From Astrocystis sublimbata (Eukaryota; Ascomycota; Sordariomycetes; Xylariales; Xylariaceae): a stretch of DNA of 64,000 nt. Positions within the stretch are counted from its first letter, which is position 1; every line of letters starts with the position of its first letter. A program made the position numbers and the translations under genes. The notes beneath the pieces are model-generated. The model saw nothing but the letters and a program-made list of their open reading frames with translations. It did no database searches and was not told the origin of the DNA. The stretch spans positions 496,001 through 560,000 of the forward strand of contig JAJNNY010000001.1 in assembly GCA_022453515.1 (NCBI GenBank), written 5' to 3'. Positions 45,617 to 60,474 of the stretch are shown one piece after another.

Positions 45617-45865
45617 CTAGTATAATCTTATTGTTACGTTCTTAGTTTCATAATAAACAAGGTCACTTGTTGAATACCCTTCTGTAATAACACTTGTCAA
45701 AGGTGCAATCAAAGGTGCGTTGTTCACTCTGTAGGAGGAAGAGATCGCGACTACAGTGATAGCTGCTACCAATACAAGCCACAAGAGAAAGATCATTATA
45801 CAGGAAAAGTTTTGATCAATGAGGTTTTTTTGATGTCGAGGCTTGATTGTTGTGTGGGTTGACAT
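45617..45865 (-). CDS. Small hypothetical single-pass membrane protein, 82 aa
   Basis: ATG at 45865; a basic N terminus (MSTHTTIKPRHQKN) is followed by one hydrophobic helix (IMIFLLWLVLVAAITVVAIS, about residues 23-42) and a Ser/Thr-rich outer part ending NVTIRLY. It is head-to-head with the 603-aa coiled-coil gene, 181 nt apart. No family recognised. It could be a lineage-specific gene or chance. Confidence 0.35.
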   Translation of the reverse strand: MSTHTTIKPRHQKNLIDQNFSCIMIFLLWLVLVAAITVVAISSSYRVNNAPLIAPLTSVITEGYSTSDLVYYETKNVTIRLY

Positions 45866-46046
45866 GTATATCCCATAGGCTCACAGAGTATATAAACCAC
45901 ATAGCTCGACCCAGGGATTAGATAGCAAATGAAGACTGATAGCATACCTCACTATTAATACCTAATACAACTGTAATAGTTTCGACTCGAAACCTAGTGC
46001 ACTACACCCACTAAATCACCCTTTGTATCTTCCTCGCCATAACAAG

Positions 46047-47858
46047 ATGTGGAGTTCAGGCACCGACGCCAATCAGGGTAGCTCCACGCCTGGGCCTCCT
46101 CCTGGAAACTCGAATACCTTGGAGGCTCACGGATTTGCCAGGCCTCCACCAGGTTTCGATCCCACCCAAATTCAGGTTCCTCCCAGCCATGGCGGCCTTT
46201 TGAATCCCGCTGAAGGGGTCGAGGAATCCGTCGAGGACGAGATCAAGAGGAAGATATCTGAGGTTGAGAAAGTGGGCAAAAAAGCATTGTCGGATGATGA
46301 GAAGGACCGAATCGCAAAGAAAGTTCGATCTCTGAGGGAAGGGGGTTGGCTCGAAGGCCTCAAATTGAAACTCGCTGGGAAAGATTCTGTACCTATTGAA
46401 TACTTCAACAGACTCGTTGCTGAACACGAAAATACGATCTTAAAAGTAGCTCAGATCAACGCAAGAGCAGACAAAAGAGTTGAACTTATGCAAACCCAGC
46501 TTGAAGAGCTCCTCCAGGAAAGCGTAACGGATGAAGGTGCGATCGAGATGTTGGACGCTCGCATCGCCGAGGAGGAGAAAGCAAAACTCCAGGATGATAT
46601 ACGAGATCTCCAAGCGCAACTGGAGAGATGTCGTCAAGATGCTAGCAATGTGGATTTGAGGACGCCCAGAACCTTAGCGGATGTGGAAATGCAAAGGGAC
46701 TTAGAAATCACGAAGGAAGCACTCAACACGGCCCGTCAAACAGCTTCCGATCACCTAGAAAAGTCACAAATGTACCAACAACAACATCGAGAGGGTCTGC
46801 AAAGAGAAAATGGTCTCAAGACCGAAATTCGTGAACTGAGAAGGGACTTTGATAATCTCAAAACCACCGCGGAGGTGGAGAGACAGGAATGCGTTAGGTT
46901 ACGCGCTACTAATGAAGAACTTGAGAAGGAGGTGGAGAGGCTTAGGAAGGTTACATTGGCAGCAGCACAGGACACTCTTGTCGAAGACTCTCTTCAGAGA
47001 CGGATCGCGGAACTAGAGGCTGAGCGAGCGGGCTGTAGAACCAAGTGTGAGTCTCTCGAGAAACAAAATACAAGGCTCAGAGAGACCGCTGCATTGCAAG
47101 AAAAGCCATATGATCCAGATGACCTTTTGAAGAAGATAAGGGATCTACAAGCTGAGCTTGAGCATCGGGACGAGACGATTCGATCGCTCGAGAAAAGAGC
47201 GTCTGGGAAAGACAACACTACATTCCAAGACATAACAGGCCTACAAAACCGTTGCAAGGAGCTTCGAGATTCCAGGAATGATTTCAGAAACCGTTGGGCG
47301 CGGCTAGCTGTTGCTGAAAACGAACCTCTCACCCAGTTCTGGGAAGCCGTTGAAGCCACCAACACAGAGATACGGGGGCTGTACCACGGCATCGAGAGAC
47401 TGTGTCGTGCCCTTGGCATTACGGATGTCGCCTTTGACACGCCTCAGATGCTGGAGCGAATCGTTGCAGAAGTTACTGGAAACACGGGAGACGACAAAAT
47501 GACAATCCAGACTGCGAACTTGTGTCTCCGGTTCGCACACATGGGCGCGATTACGGAAAATCAGTCTCTGAAAAGCGAGCTTGACAATGCCCGCCGAACA
47601 AATTTCAGTGACGGGAAAAGTCCGGTAGCAATAATAAGCGAGAGAGACATGGATATGCGTGTCAGTATCCGAACCCAATTGTTCCGCGAGTACCGCAACA
47701 CAATACTGCACCATTTGTTCAATGCTCGATTCGCATTTATCGACATAGCCAAACAAGTTCCAGAGGCACAAAAAGCGGCTATGCAGGACTTCGTTGACCA
47801 ATATCTTGAGCCCGGCTCATTGCCAGAATTGTTGATGCGGGAGGGTATTCGCTTGTGA
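46047..47858 (+). CDS. Large coiled-coil protein of unknown function, 603 aa
   Basis: Single exon. ATG at 46047 (MWSSGTDANQG) is the first ATG in frame; the frame upstream begins with TTG. Residues 1-60 are Gly/Pro/Asn-rich and probably disordered (SSTPGPPPGNS, FARPPPGFDP). From about 65 to 400 the sequence is almost continuous heptad-type helix rich in Glu, Lys, Arg, Leu and Gln (DIRDLQAQLERCR, TEIRELRRDFDNLK, EELEKEVERLRKV). A more globular C-terminal part (430-603) contains NRWARLAVAENEPL, FWEAVEATNTEIRGLYHGIE and REYRNTILHHLFNARFAF. No named motif is present. Coiled-coil content suggests a scaffold role, but this is inference. Confidence 0.7.
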   Translation: MWSSGTDANQGSSTPGPPPGNSNTLEAHGFARPPPGFDPTQIQVPPSHGGLLNPAEGVEESVEDEIKRKISEVEKVGKKALSDDEKDRIAKKVRSLREGGWLEGLKLKLAGKDSVPIEYFNRLVAEHENTILKVAQINARADKRVELMQTQLEELLQESVTDEGAIEMLDARIAEEEKAKLQDDIRDLQAQLERCRQDASNVDLRTPRTLADVEMQRDLEITKEALNTARQTASDHLEKSQMYQQQHREGLQRENGLKTEIRELRRDFDNLKTTAEVERQECVRLRATNEELEKEVERLRKVTLAAAQDTLVEDSLQRRIAELEAERAGCRTKCESLEKQNTRLRETAALQEKPYDPDDLLKKIRDLQAELEHRDETIRSLEKRASGKDNTTFQDITGLQNRCKELRDSRNDFRNRWARLAVAENEPLTQFWEAVEATNTEIRGLYHGIERLCRALGITDVAFDTPQMLERIVAEVTGNTGDDKMTIQTANLCLRFAHMGAITENQSLKSELDNARRTNFSDGKSPVAIISERDMDMRVSIRTQLFREYRNTILHHLFNARFAFIDIAKQVPEAQKAAMQDFVDQYLEPGSLPELLMREGIRL

Positions 47859-49305
47859 GGTTCAAGTTTGTCGGGGGCAATACTTCATTCAGGGTTCCCC
47901 GGATTCCGGTAAATACTTAGCCAAGTCGGTACTTGTTGATTAGATTAGCTCGATGCTACCTCCTCTTTATGTTCTAATGCAGCTGCAAATGTAGGCACTT
48001 TAGATTGCGTTCCCAAAAGTAAAACCTAAACTTAGCCTTCGGATCAGGAACAGCGGTGCCATCAAAATTGTGGAGGTGGCGTCCAGTTGCACCACCCAAA
48101 ACGCTGCAGCAAGTAGGTATCTTGGCACACCCAGGTCGCTGGTATGATAACAAATGATAACAAATCATGCAGAGTCGCAAGCCACATGTTTTGGAGATAG
48201 GGTAATTATATTAATCTTGATGTACAGTAACCTGCTTGCGCCTTCAGACAACATGTTAAGTCTAGCTGCTAACCCACGGGAATGGGTACCTAGGTACGCA
48301 GGGACTCTCTCTTGGATGATATCTTGCGTGCTAAGTTGGCCTGACAGGTGAAAACTGTTGATGCATGCTGCCTTGTTATCGCCTCCGTGCTTGGCATACT
48401 TATTTTACAATGGACGTCGGAGACCGAGAAAATTTACAGCAAGAAGTTGTTCTCTGTATTGGTACCTAAGGTAGTAAACCCACATGTACCAAATGTAACA
48501 AGCCAATCCGCTAGCCAATTTACGCGTAATCCCTAATGCGTTGCGCAAAGAATATTTCCCTTTTCTTTCACCACTGGTCACTCAAAGCAAGGCCATCTTT
48601 TCTTCCTACTGCGAGGGGACTATACCTATCCGATGACCCAGGCATGCCGCTCGCCAGGCACAGGCCACGACACACACCAGACCAGGGGTCAGGGGTCGTG
48701 AGCCACCCGTTGAACTTACAGTCTCACAGGACTTAGTTTAGCGCATAAGTGGTGCTGCACCCATCCGTCGGTGGCATCAGAACGGCCAGCCTGTCCAGTT
48801 TGTGATGCATCGGGGAACATACGCTTCGACTCCGACGGAGCGAGGTGGTGATGCAGCATTTGCGGCTTCAATCTAAGCACGCACTCGCTGCTTCCGTACT
48901 TATCATGCACCGGAGTAGAGCTTTTGTGCGTTGGAAGAAGAAAATACTAGAGGTCGAGCCGTCACTCCGCTGGCTAAGTCAAATCTGCTTACTCCATGAC
49001 CTGATTTTGACTGCTTCTTACCTTGTTGCGCTTCAACCATCCAAATGAATAGCAGGAGCGCCACGAACTCGCTAACTAGAGGTTCCATCGTGGGAATATC
49101 TATAACATGACAAGACCAGCTACCGCGGAATGGAATAAGCACCACGCCGACGGCTCCCTGCTGCCGCTGGCCTGGCAGCCTGTTTCTACCACCCGCTCGC
49201 GACTCGGACTGCTATTATTCGTGCTTTGTTGGCCCTCACATTGCATCTTGAAGCCATGATTCCTATGTGAGTTTCACGATGATGTAGCCTTCCGAGGAAG
49301 ACCCC
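47859..49305. other. Intergenic, 1.4 kb
   Basis: No gene. A TACCTAGGTA palindrome lies at 48287-48296. Frames of 60-80 codons overlap on both strands without protein character. Confidence 0.45.
48287..48296. repeat. TACCTAGGTA palindrome
   Basis: Exact 10-bp palindrome in intergenic DNA. Confidence 0.8.
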
Positions 49306-49675
49306 TCAGTGACGTAGTGTCGCTTCGCTTCTCACAGTCTCCAACACCGGCCCTAATCGGGGATCTGCAACGATGGAAATGGCGTCTTCGGCCGACTTGG
49401 CGAGAGCCTCCGCTTCTCTCTTCGTCAGATATATTACCTTGGTGGTATTGCTTTTTTGAAGTGCCTCTCCACCGAAAACCGTGTACTCGAGGCCTCAAAG
49501 CGGAGATGCTGCAGGTTGCCGGCCGTGCGTGGTCCGTCACCAGAACGTAGCGATCTGGTAACGGGTAAATCTTCGGTACCATATCCAGATTGTGGATCCG
49601 ATCTTCTGCCAAGTTACCAACTGTTCCAACTTATCCCCGAGAGCTCTCCGTGCCAGCCTCAACATGCGTGGCATG
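49306..49675 (-). pseudogene. Frameshifted gene remnant of unknown family
   Basis: Three consecutive minus-strand segments in different frames each look protein-like and together suggest one decayed coding sequence. They are MPRMLRLARRALGDKLEQL (from 49675), then EDRIHNLDMVPKIYPLPDRY continuing to PATCSISAL, then EYTVFGGEALQKSN and IYLTKREAEALAKSAEDAIS to TLRH and a stop at 49306-49308. The shifts fall near 49615 and 49500, with no intron-sized gap, so at least two indels are implied. The parent family is not recognised. A chance alignment of open frames is possible. Confidence 0.4.
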
Positions 49676-50794
49676 CTGACCCAAGGAACTTTTCGATGGC
49701 ACCCCTCATGGGCAGCTGAAGTGGAAGTGGGCTTGATACGGTCCGGAGGAGGACCGAATACTTGTACTTGCGACTCACTCTTACACGGAGCATATGCAAA
49801 CCTCTAGGCATTATGACGACGATGGCACATATCGTTATCGACCCCCCCTTCCCCCCTGCTTCCAGGTAAAGCAATAACGCTATACACACAAATTGCTGCC
49901 AGGGTAGAACCATTCAATTCAAACACCTTTCGGCTGATGAATACGTCCAGATCCACGGAATCAGGGATGTCGAATGTTTGATCCTGTAGATAGGGTCCAA
50001 TATCGACCTGTTACGCAGGGCATGCTGTCAAACATTTCCTGCAGCAGCGGCTGCGCTATACTTTGCACGATCTATTCTGATCGTCGTGTACAACCAAGAT
50101 TCTATACCGCTCCCTACTCAAGTCAGTAGGTAGCTAGTTTGCCATGCTGGAAAGGGCCGGATGGACGGATTCGAGGGGCTGTTTTAGGAAGTGACCTGCT
50201 GCTCGAGTGTTATGTGTCACCGGTCTCATCTTCGACTGGTGTCATGGCGGTCATTGCAACTGTCGTCACTTGTGGAGATCAAAGTGAACCTCATCACTCG
50301 ACATCGTGTTACACCTCACCTAGTCAAGGGATGGGGTTTCATCTATCGGTGGCGTTTTTGAGAACTAGAGGCGGCCAAGGTGCTAGACCTGGTATCTCGT
50401 GCCAGCGCCTCGGTCCTACACTGCAGAGCGGCATGATTGTGATGTAGATTGCAGCACCCTCGGTTCATTCCCTTGGTGACATAGTGGTATGGGGCTAGTG
50501 CTGGAGGAGCCAATGCTTTTGGCATATAACAATAGCCGGTGAGGACGTTCTATTCTTGTTTGAAGATCGTCAGGAACAACGTACACTCTGCCTCGAGAGC
50601 ACCTTTTCACATCTCCATCCGGATATTGTCTGTCAGCTTCGGCTTCGACGAAGCCGGCCTCAAACCTGCACGCCCTCCTCAGGAGTCAGATCCATTCGAT
50701 CTACGGCAACATCTCGTTTGGATAAGTCTGTCTTGACCCTAAGCATTTCTTACCCTCGCATACCGAAGGAACGGCACCACTACCTGCTCCCAAA
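49676..50794. other. Intergenic, 1.1 kb
   Basis: Possible further remnant upstream of the pseudogene and the promoter of the ferric reductase. The 102-codon frame at 50139 has no protein character. Confidence 0.4.
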
Positions 50795-53119
50795 ATGCCG
50801 TCCAACCAATCGTGGATGGCAGCACGGCTGAAGGTCAACGGTGATGTCATGACATACTACGCCATATCCCTCGTGGCTCTCATGGTGCTTTTCATCGTCG
50901 GTCATTGGGCTCGTTATGTAACACGGAACACGTCTCAGTCCGTACTTTATCGTCCCATAACAGCGGCTTCAAGGTATCTATACATAAATACTGTCAACCC
51001 ATTCATTTACTAATAGCTGGAGCAGAGTTTTCCGAAGAGTTAGCCTGAGAAAAGCCCCCGGCTTTACGTCTGTCGGACATTCTTGGCTTGTAGTTGTTTA
51101 TGTAGCCTTGAATGCTTTGTTCAGCTTTTACCGTGTCGACTGTAGCAAGCTTGGAAACCTTGCTGCACGATTTGGATGGTGAGTCAATCACATCTCAATG
51201 CCCAGTTATCTAATGCTAACGCCTTTCGTAGGATGGCCACCGGAAACATGGTCTTTGTGGGTAAGTAGTGTTATTCCGTCAACCAGCCCCTTACTTCTCG
51301 TTCATAAACACCAAAGTCATGGGTCATGTTACTCATGGCATATTGATTATTTCAATGACTATCTGCGCTTTCCAAGGAATGAATCACGGCTTCTACCAAG
51401 ACAGTATCTGACGGCGAGCCTTTAGTATTCCTAGCGCTGAAGAACACGCCTCTCGCTTTATTGAGCGCTTACTCCTATGAGCGACTGAACAGCCTTCACC
51501 AGATTGTTGGGTACACTACCCTTCTACAAACTGCTCTCCGTAAGTATTCTCAAACCTCACCTTCTCGCTCTATTCCCCGTTGTATTGTCCCAATACAATC
51601 TTTCTCGAGAGTCTTGTCCCGCCAGCCCTCCACTTCAGTTGAGATGCGACAGGTCTCAAGTGCAATGACTAACATCCTACTACAGATGGCGTACTGTACA
51701 CATATTCCTTCATGACCTCCGGAAAGACTTATTTACTTCAAGAGGATGTTGTCACAGCCGGTATCGTTCTCGGATTCGCCACGCTTTTTACAGTCCTCGC
51801 TGGCATGACTCTGCGACGACTCAATTACGAACTTTTCTACATCATCCACTTGGCTCTCTTTGTGGTCATCGTTGTCACTTTGGGATTGCACAGACCGACT
51901 TTTGAAGATAAAGCTCTGATAGCGACGGTCTTGATGGCTGCCATCTGGTTCTTCGATCGGCTGATCCGAGTAGCGAGGTTGGCTTACAACAGCATCAACA
52001 ATGAAGCAACAATCTTCCCACTCCCAAATGGCGGCACTCGCATTGTTATGAAGAAGAGTATTGCACGTGCGAGACCTGGAAGTAAGTATTTCAATTCTTT
52101 GTTCTTCTAAATTTGCGGGTTGGCCCAGGGCGACCGAGCCAGAGCCAGAGTATTCGAAATGTCCAAACCGACATTCTGTGTATATGCTAATTTGGTTTTA
52201 ATAGAGCACTGCTACGTCTGGATGCCTCAGATCCGTGCTTTTGAGACACATCCTTTCACCATTGTTGCTACCGAACCCTTAGAACTAGTCGTCAACACAT
52301 ACAGTGGGTTTACGAGAGACCTACACCGACACGCCAGCAACAACCCAGGTGCAAGTCTTAAGGTATCAGCCGAAGGGCCATATGGAACCAACCCGGACCC
52401 CATGGATTACGACAAAGTGGTACTTGTCGCAGGAGGAGCAGGAGCTACGTTCGCCATCGGTCTTGCAGTAGATATGCTTCGAAGAATGACTCTCGACTCG
52501 AATAAGCGAATTGAGCTCATATGGTCAGCGCGCGGTCGTGGTAAGTTCAAACCTCATTTCAATTTGCCAGCAACACCAGCTAAATTCTAACGCAGACAAC
52601 ATGACCTGGTTCACCCGCCATTTAAATGACATGATCACACACGAATGCGCCCCTAAGATCGCCTTGAAACTCCACCTCACGAGAGTTGAGACAAGCTCGA
52701 CGCCCTCCATTCCCACCCTCCCCCGCTTGTCGTCTCAGGCATCTACGGCTGCTACATCAGCTCCTGGCTCGATTTTGGAAAAGACCCTAGAGTCGCCCGT
52801 GCTAAGCGCCCAAACGTCCTCTGTCGCTCTCGACAAGACAGCCTTAGACGTGGAGAAGGGCAAGGAGGGCGAGCGGGTAGAATACATTGAGGACGCATCG
52901 TTGGCAACAAAGGGCTTCACCTTACCCGTTCTGTACGGCCGGCCGAATATCGAGGCCTCGGTCAGAGAGGCAATAGCCTCTGTGGCCAAGGACAAGAGGG
53001 TGTTTGTTGCAGTATGCGGCCCAACAGGTCTCGTGGATACTGTGAGGAACACGACGGCTAGCTGTATAAGTGTAGACGGGCCTTCTGTGGAGCTGCATTG
53101 TGAGCAATTCGGCTGGTGA
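50795..53119 (+). CDS. Ferric reductase-like transmembrane protein (FRE family)
   Basis: Plasma-membrane flavocytochrome that passes electrons from NADPH through FAD and two haems to extracellular Fe(III)/Cu(II). Exons 50795-50973, 51026-51178, 51232-51260, 51426-51539, 51686-52081, 52205-52540, 52596-53119 give 576 aa. Two haem-ligand pairs with H-x13-H spacing are visible: HQIVGYTTLLQTALH and HLALFVVIVVTLGLH. VFVVFLALKNTPLALL is the conserved helix before the first pair. The FAD site is FETHPFTIVA. NADPH-binding motifs are VAGGAGATFAIGLAVDM and VCGPTGLVDTV. A Ser/Thr/Glu-rich insert (about residues 430-500) splits the NADPH domain. Shorter than many FREs because no extended N-terminal extracellular domain or signal peptide is present. 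Confidence 0.9.
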
Positions 53120-54758
53120 TGACAACATGACGCGTATTGGGTAATTATCTGACTTTTCATGGGATTTGGGGGATTCTTGTTTAAATGGTTGGGTATCTTA
53201 TAGCACTGGCGCTGGTACTGGTTTACAGGATGATTATACCGGTGTTAGAATGGGATAGACTATTAGGTCAACGAATTTGATGAGCTTCACAACATTGACG
53301 GTGATCCATTTTCTGGTGTGCTTTAGAACCGAAGTTAAGACGTGAGAAATGCATGCTTCAGTAAAGATATGTTTCACCCCAACCTAAAAAGATACTTAGC
53401 AAATGAAGTTGGTTAAACTTTTGATGCTTGAGATGTGATTCAACGGCCAATATTCTGGCAGCTGGACTCGGTTATTGCTGCTTCATCTACTACCAGCGAC
53501 TTCAGATCATACCTGCTCAACTCGACATGCCACTCCTGCACTCCATAGTCCGTAATGCAGTTCAGAGCTATATCCCATCCCACCACGATGACACGAACGA
53601 GAGAGTCTTAAGCTACCTAGGTACATACAAATTGTATAGATAACTTAGGTAAGCACATATCACAAGGATTATCGACAGCCTGCCAACTGATCGACGTGCG
53701 AGAATTCAAGGTAGGACCACATATGTATGTACACGTAGATCATAAGACGGTGAGGTTTTGTTCTATTATATGTCTCGGTCTGTTTCATGATTTGATATGG
53801 GTGCATCTATGCGACTTTCGGTTTCGACGCCAGGTTAGCTTGGAACATACTCCCAAGGTATTGAAGTCAAAGTGTCACTTAGGTTCAATCTACACAGGAT
53901 CCCTGACATATACATTCGTGACTTAACCTAGTACACAAGCTATCTATGTTTGGAACTCGGGTCTGATACTTGTAGTTGATATTGATAAAACTTGGTTTGA
54001 TGACGAGTATCTCTAGTAAAAAGTGTTCGGTTATCTTTCTGCTCCTGCCAGAAAAAGCAATGATGGGCAGTGTTCGGATCAAGAGTTGGTCGCTTAATAA
54101 TTCCTCTCAGACCATCAACTTTTCGACTTTCTAGACATATAATGATTCGGAACAGGAGCCGGCTCGGCTCTGACTGCCATCATATTACAAGCCATGTGGG
54201 AATGCCCCATAAGCTAGCCTTTATGATCGGCGACAAAGCAGGGAATCGTTCGAGATCTTTCTGCTGCAGAACTCTCAATCCTGGATACCTGCTAAAATCT
54301 TAATTTGTACCAGGTCCATACGTCAAATTGGCACTTACGTTACAGCTGTTACCCTCTTAAATATGTCGCGTGGGGGTCCTTGAAGCACTATCTGAATCCA
54401 GACATCCACACTCATCTGGTCTTGGCTTGATTGCGTTTTCTGACTGTGACAGGATATATGATTACATGCGAGATCATACTAGATGTGGTATCAAAACAGT
54501 CTGGTTAGTAAGGTTTGATAAACATTCAAACTTATGTCGCCCTGTGATCGCTTTTTTAAAATCTTTGGAACAATTCTTGTAGATGCCGTTATCCTGAAGC
54601 TATCATTATAAGTTGACTCTGATATCTAAGCTAAAAAGGGCTGATGCGTTATCAATCACGCGGTATGTTGATTAGGGATAACCCAGCTAAGAAGGTGTCA
54701 AGGAGAACCTTGAAAACTACAGGGTGAGGTTTGGCCCTGGCTTAGAGCCTTTTCATCG
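53120..54758. other. Intergenic, 1.6 kb
   Basis: AT-rich DNA without a supported gene. A TACCTAGGTA palindrome lies at 53614-53623. Frames of 65-77 codons overlap on both strands. Confidence 0.45.
53614..53623. repeat. TACCTAGGTA palindrome
   Basis: Exact 10-bp palindrome in intergenic DNA. Confidence 0.8.
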
Positions 54759-55093
54759 TGTAACGGCCCGTACTGCCGGAAAGCACTCATTGGGCCATTT
54801 GTAATGGTGGAGTAGGGCTTCAAGGGCAGGCCTTCGGCAACAGCCGAATCGCTCAGATGATTCCATTGAGAGATTTGGGAAGTAGAGGGAAAAGAAAAGA
54901 AAGAAATGATAGAGATGCGAGAAATAGTATTGACTGGCGATTCACATCACTTATAGGTAGGTAGGTAATACAGTCACAGCGGGGTTGTGCCTATAGTGAC
55001 AATTGAGCTCAATAATACCGGCAAGATAATTATAGCAGTGCAATAGTACATACACGTAATACTAATACCTTCTTACTCATCAAGGTAAGTACA
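54759..55093. mobile_element. LTR-like relic (possible solo LTR)
   Basis: Begins TGTAACGGCCCG, a start resembling fungal LTRs, and runs about 335 nt to GTAAGTACA, so it is bounded TG...CA. Inside are a purine-rich tract (GGGAAAAGAAAAGAAAG), TTATAGGTAGGTAGG and GTGCCTATAGTGAC. I see no matching target-site duplication and no internal retrotransposon genes nearby. The boundaries and the class are uncertain. Confidence 0.3.
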
Positions 55094-55769
55094 CGATTGC
55101 ACTTTATGATTCATTTAGATGCCGACTGCATGGAACCGACCTGGTGCGCTTGTACGGGCCGTTATAGAAAGTAGATCGTTTCAGTATGATGCACGTGGGC
55201 GCCTAGGTACAGCATATTCCCTGTACCCTACATTACCAGCTGTCAGCAAATCCAAACTGGAACTTGACCACGACAGGTATGTATATCCACCTGTTTTACA
55301 TGACTCGTTTGAACTAACTGTGAGGTTGGTAAGTTGGTCTCTTATCGTATGAGATTCCACAATGCATCGTAGTATCGGCACTGCTTCGGGTTTTGGGCTC
55401 GGTTGCGGGACTAGTATTGATCTTAACATGGTTTAAGGGGTGGGAAAGTGTAACCGAACAATTAGTATACTGAGCTCGTCAAAAATCAATATTACGCTTA
55501 TCTACTCACGGCTGATTCCAACCGAGGCCAGGTACCTAGGTACCTAGGTAGTTTAAACGCATTCAATGCTTAGTCCAGTAACGACTGTACAAGTCTTGAG
55601 CCCCCCTCCGTAACCGACCCCTTGATGCAAATGATGCTTTTGAGACAAAACCCAACCCAGCTTTTCCTAGACGAGCAATACTGCCTGCCAAACGCCGGCT
55701 TACTATATAATACACTCATGTCACGTAACCGCGCGGTAATGACGTCAAACCCAAACCAATGTAATGTAA
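55094..55769. other. Intergenic, 0.7 kb, with tandem TACCTAGGTA
   Basis: 3' flank of the Zn2Cys6 gene. Contains two overlapping TACCTAGGTA copies (listed separately). No gene. Confidence 0.45.
55533..55550. repeat. Two overlapping TACCTAGGTA palindromes
   Basis: The sequence TACCTAGGTACCTAGGTA contains two copies sharing two bases. It is the densest instance in the window. Confidence 0.85.
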
Positions 55770-58733
<2,964 letters not shown>

Positions 58734-60474
58734 GGAAAGCTGAGGTGTTGTTGTCAGCTTGCTGGAAGTCTCGAGGCTACACCGTGTAGTGAACGGAAAT
58801 GGGGATCGAACCCAGTCAACGACGAAAGCGTTCGTTTCGTGGCCAAACTCCTCCTCATACTCGATACCGGTCTCTCGGGTCGTATTATTGATGTCAACCA
58901 ATATGTCTTGACCAATCACCGTACCATCTGGATGGCAAAACCTCTTTGCGAATGGTAATAACTGTAGCTCTTAAGCTCGTACGAGTCTCTGACGGAGACA
59001 GATCACATAATAAGTGCCAGTTAACTTATGTATGGACCCTCATCGGACGCCTACATAGCATATTACAAGATCGTGCCTGTGCCTGGCTTCTAGGGTGCCC
59101 CATGTGGCCACGCTAGGCTCGCAATACCCTTGAACCAAACCGTCGACTATACTCTTCCGGGCTCACGGGAAACCTCCATTGCCAGGCCAGCGCGGGGCTG
59201 CAGCGGGGCCACACTGTTGCAGCATGACGGGGACGCATGGGATGCTCGTGTTGGAGAAAGCGTTATTATTCGAAAAATTGTATGTGTACATGGCCATGCG
59301 CAGGGATGCCATGTCGGCCAAGTTGCTTGACAGGCGCTAAAGTCAATCAGACCAGAGGAAGACGTGCTTCGCAGTATCTGCCGGTACGTCAGAGTGTTTG
59401 ACAGCTAAAGCTCGAATCAAAGCTGTCTGATCTAAGGGCAAATGCATAGACGTTCGCCGGCGCAGTGTCAGCACGAACAACACGACTAACGATGAACTTA
59501 TGCACGGTTTCCACATCGCTCGGGCATACACCCAGTTTCTACGTTTGCGTGGAATAGGGTGATCGGTCGCATGGAAGAGTACGCGTCCTGGCTCGTATGA
59601 GGTCTTTTGAAGTGCACTCCTTAAGTTTGCCTTCTGAATACACCAAGTTTGGCAAGGTTGTTTTGAGAGACTATGGTACGGCAGCACGTTTCCGCGATGT
59701 AGGCACATCAGGCGGGATAGTTGCCGCCTAATCAGGTTCTATCTTAAGCAGCTACCCTAGCGGAGCGAGCCGCCTCTTCTTAGCAATAATATGACCAAGT
59801 TACAATAGCGTTTTGACGCAACCCCCATAATAACTTGGGTTGGGCTTTGCGTCGAGTTTTGAAACACTTCAACGAAACCAATATTGCTTAAAACAATCTG
59901 TTACGTTCTTCAAGGGACCTTGGGTCCATAACAATCCGCGACGTGTTCATGCCAGGATGCTATTAAGCTTAACATTATTGTTTCTTTATGACAGTACACA
60001 AGAGTTTGAAAGCTTGGTTTCTTGGAGTTGTCCGAACTAGAACGCTCGTCTACCCATTTGAGACATTGATCATGTGATCGGGGATCTACCATTCCCAAGA
60101 TTTACGAACTGATAAGTTGATTTTCATTTGGCTCTGATAGACCACTGACAATCGCGATTTTATTGTCCAGTACCCAATGAACATAGCGACATATGGCATC
60201 GACTTCAAGTTGGATTGTTGACATACATACATAGGCACTTGGCATAAAACTGTAGTTCATCGGATCTATACCGAGACAATCCGCGGCTGATCTGAGATAT
60301 ACCTCAGTATTGATAGATCAGATGAGTGTATCCTAGGTAGCTGTCAGTGAACTGATCGGCTTCCACATGGATTGATTTAGAACACTTCAAGGTAGAGGTA
60401 CTTCGCGGTGAACAGGTGAATGGAAGTGTTTAGTCAATAGACTGGAGGCGAGCTTGTCAGGTCCAATTGGCGCG
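58734..60474. other. Intergenic, 1.7 kb
   Basis: Promoter of the Zn2Cys6 gene (the frame stays open to 58919 but without ATG) and otherwise empty AT-rich DNA. The 121-codon minus frame at 59343-59708 is not convincing. Confidence 0.4.

Noticed and set aside
50139..50447. 102-codon ORF upstream of the ferric reductase
   Set aside because: No motif, biased composition and no splice partner that gives a family match.
58794..58822. T-loop-like GGTTCGATCCCC (minus strand) suggesting a tRNA
   Set aside because: No acceptor, D or anticodon arms can be formed around it; chance match just upstream of the Zn2Cys6 gene start.
59343..59708. 121-codon minus-strand ORF
   Set aside because: Has an ATG but a mixed, low-conservation-type composition and no signal peptide or motif; likely chance in a gene-poor gap.
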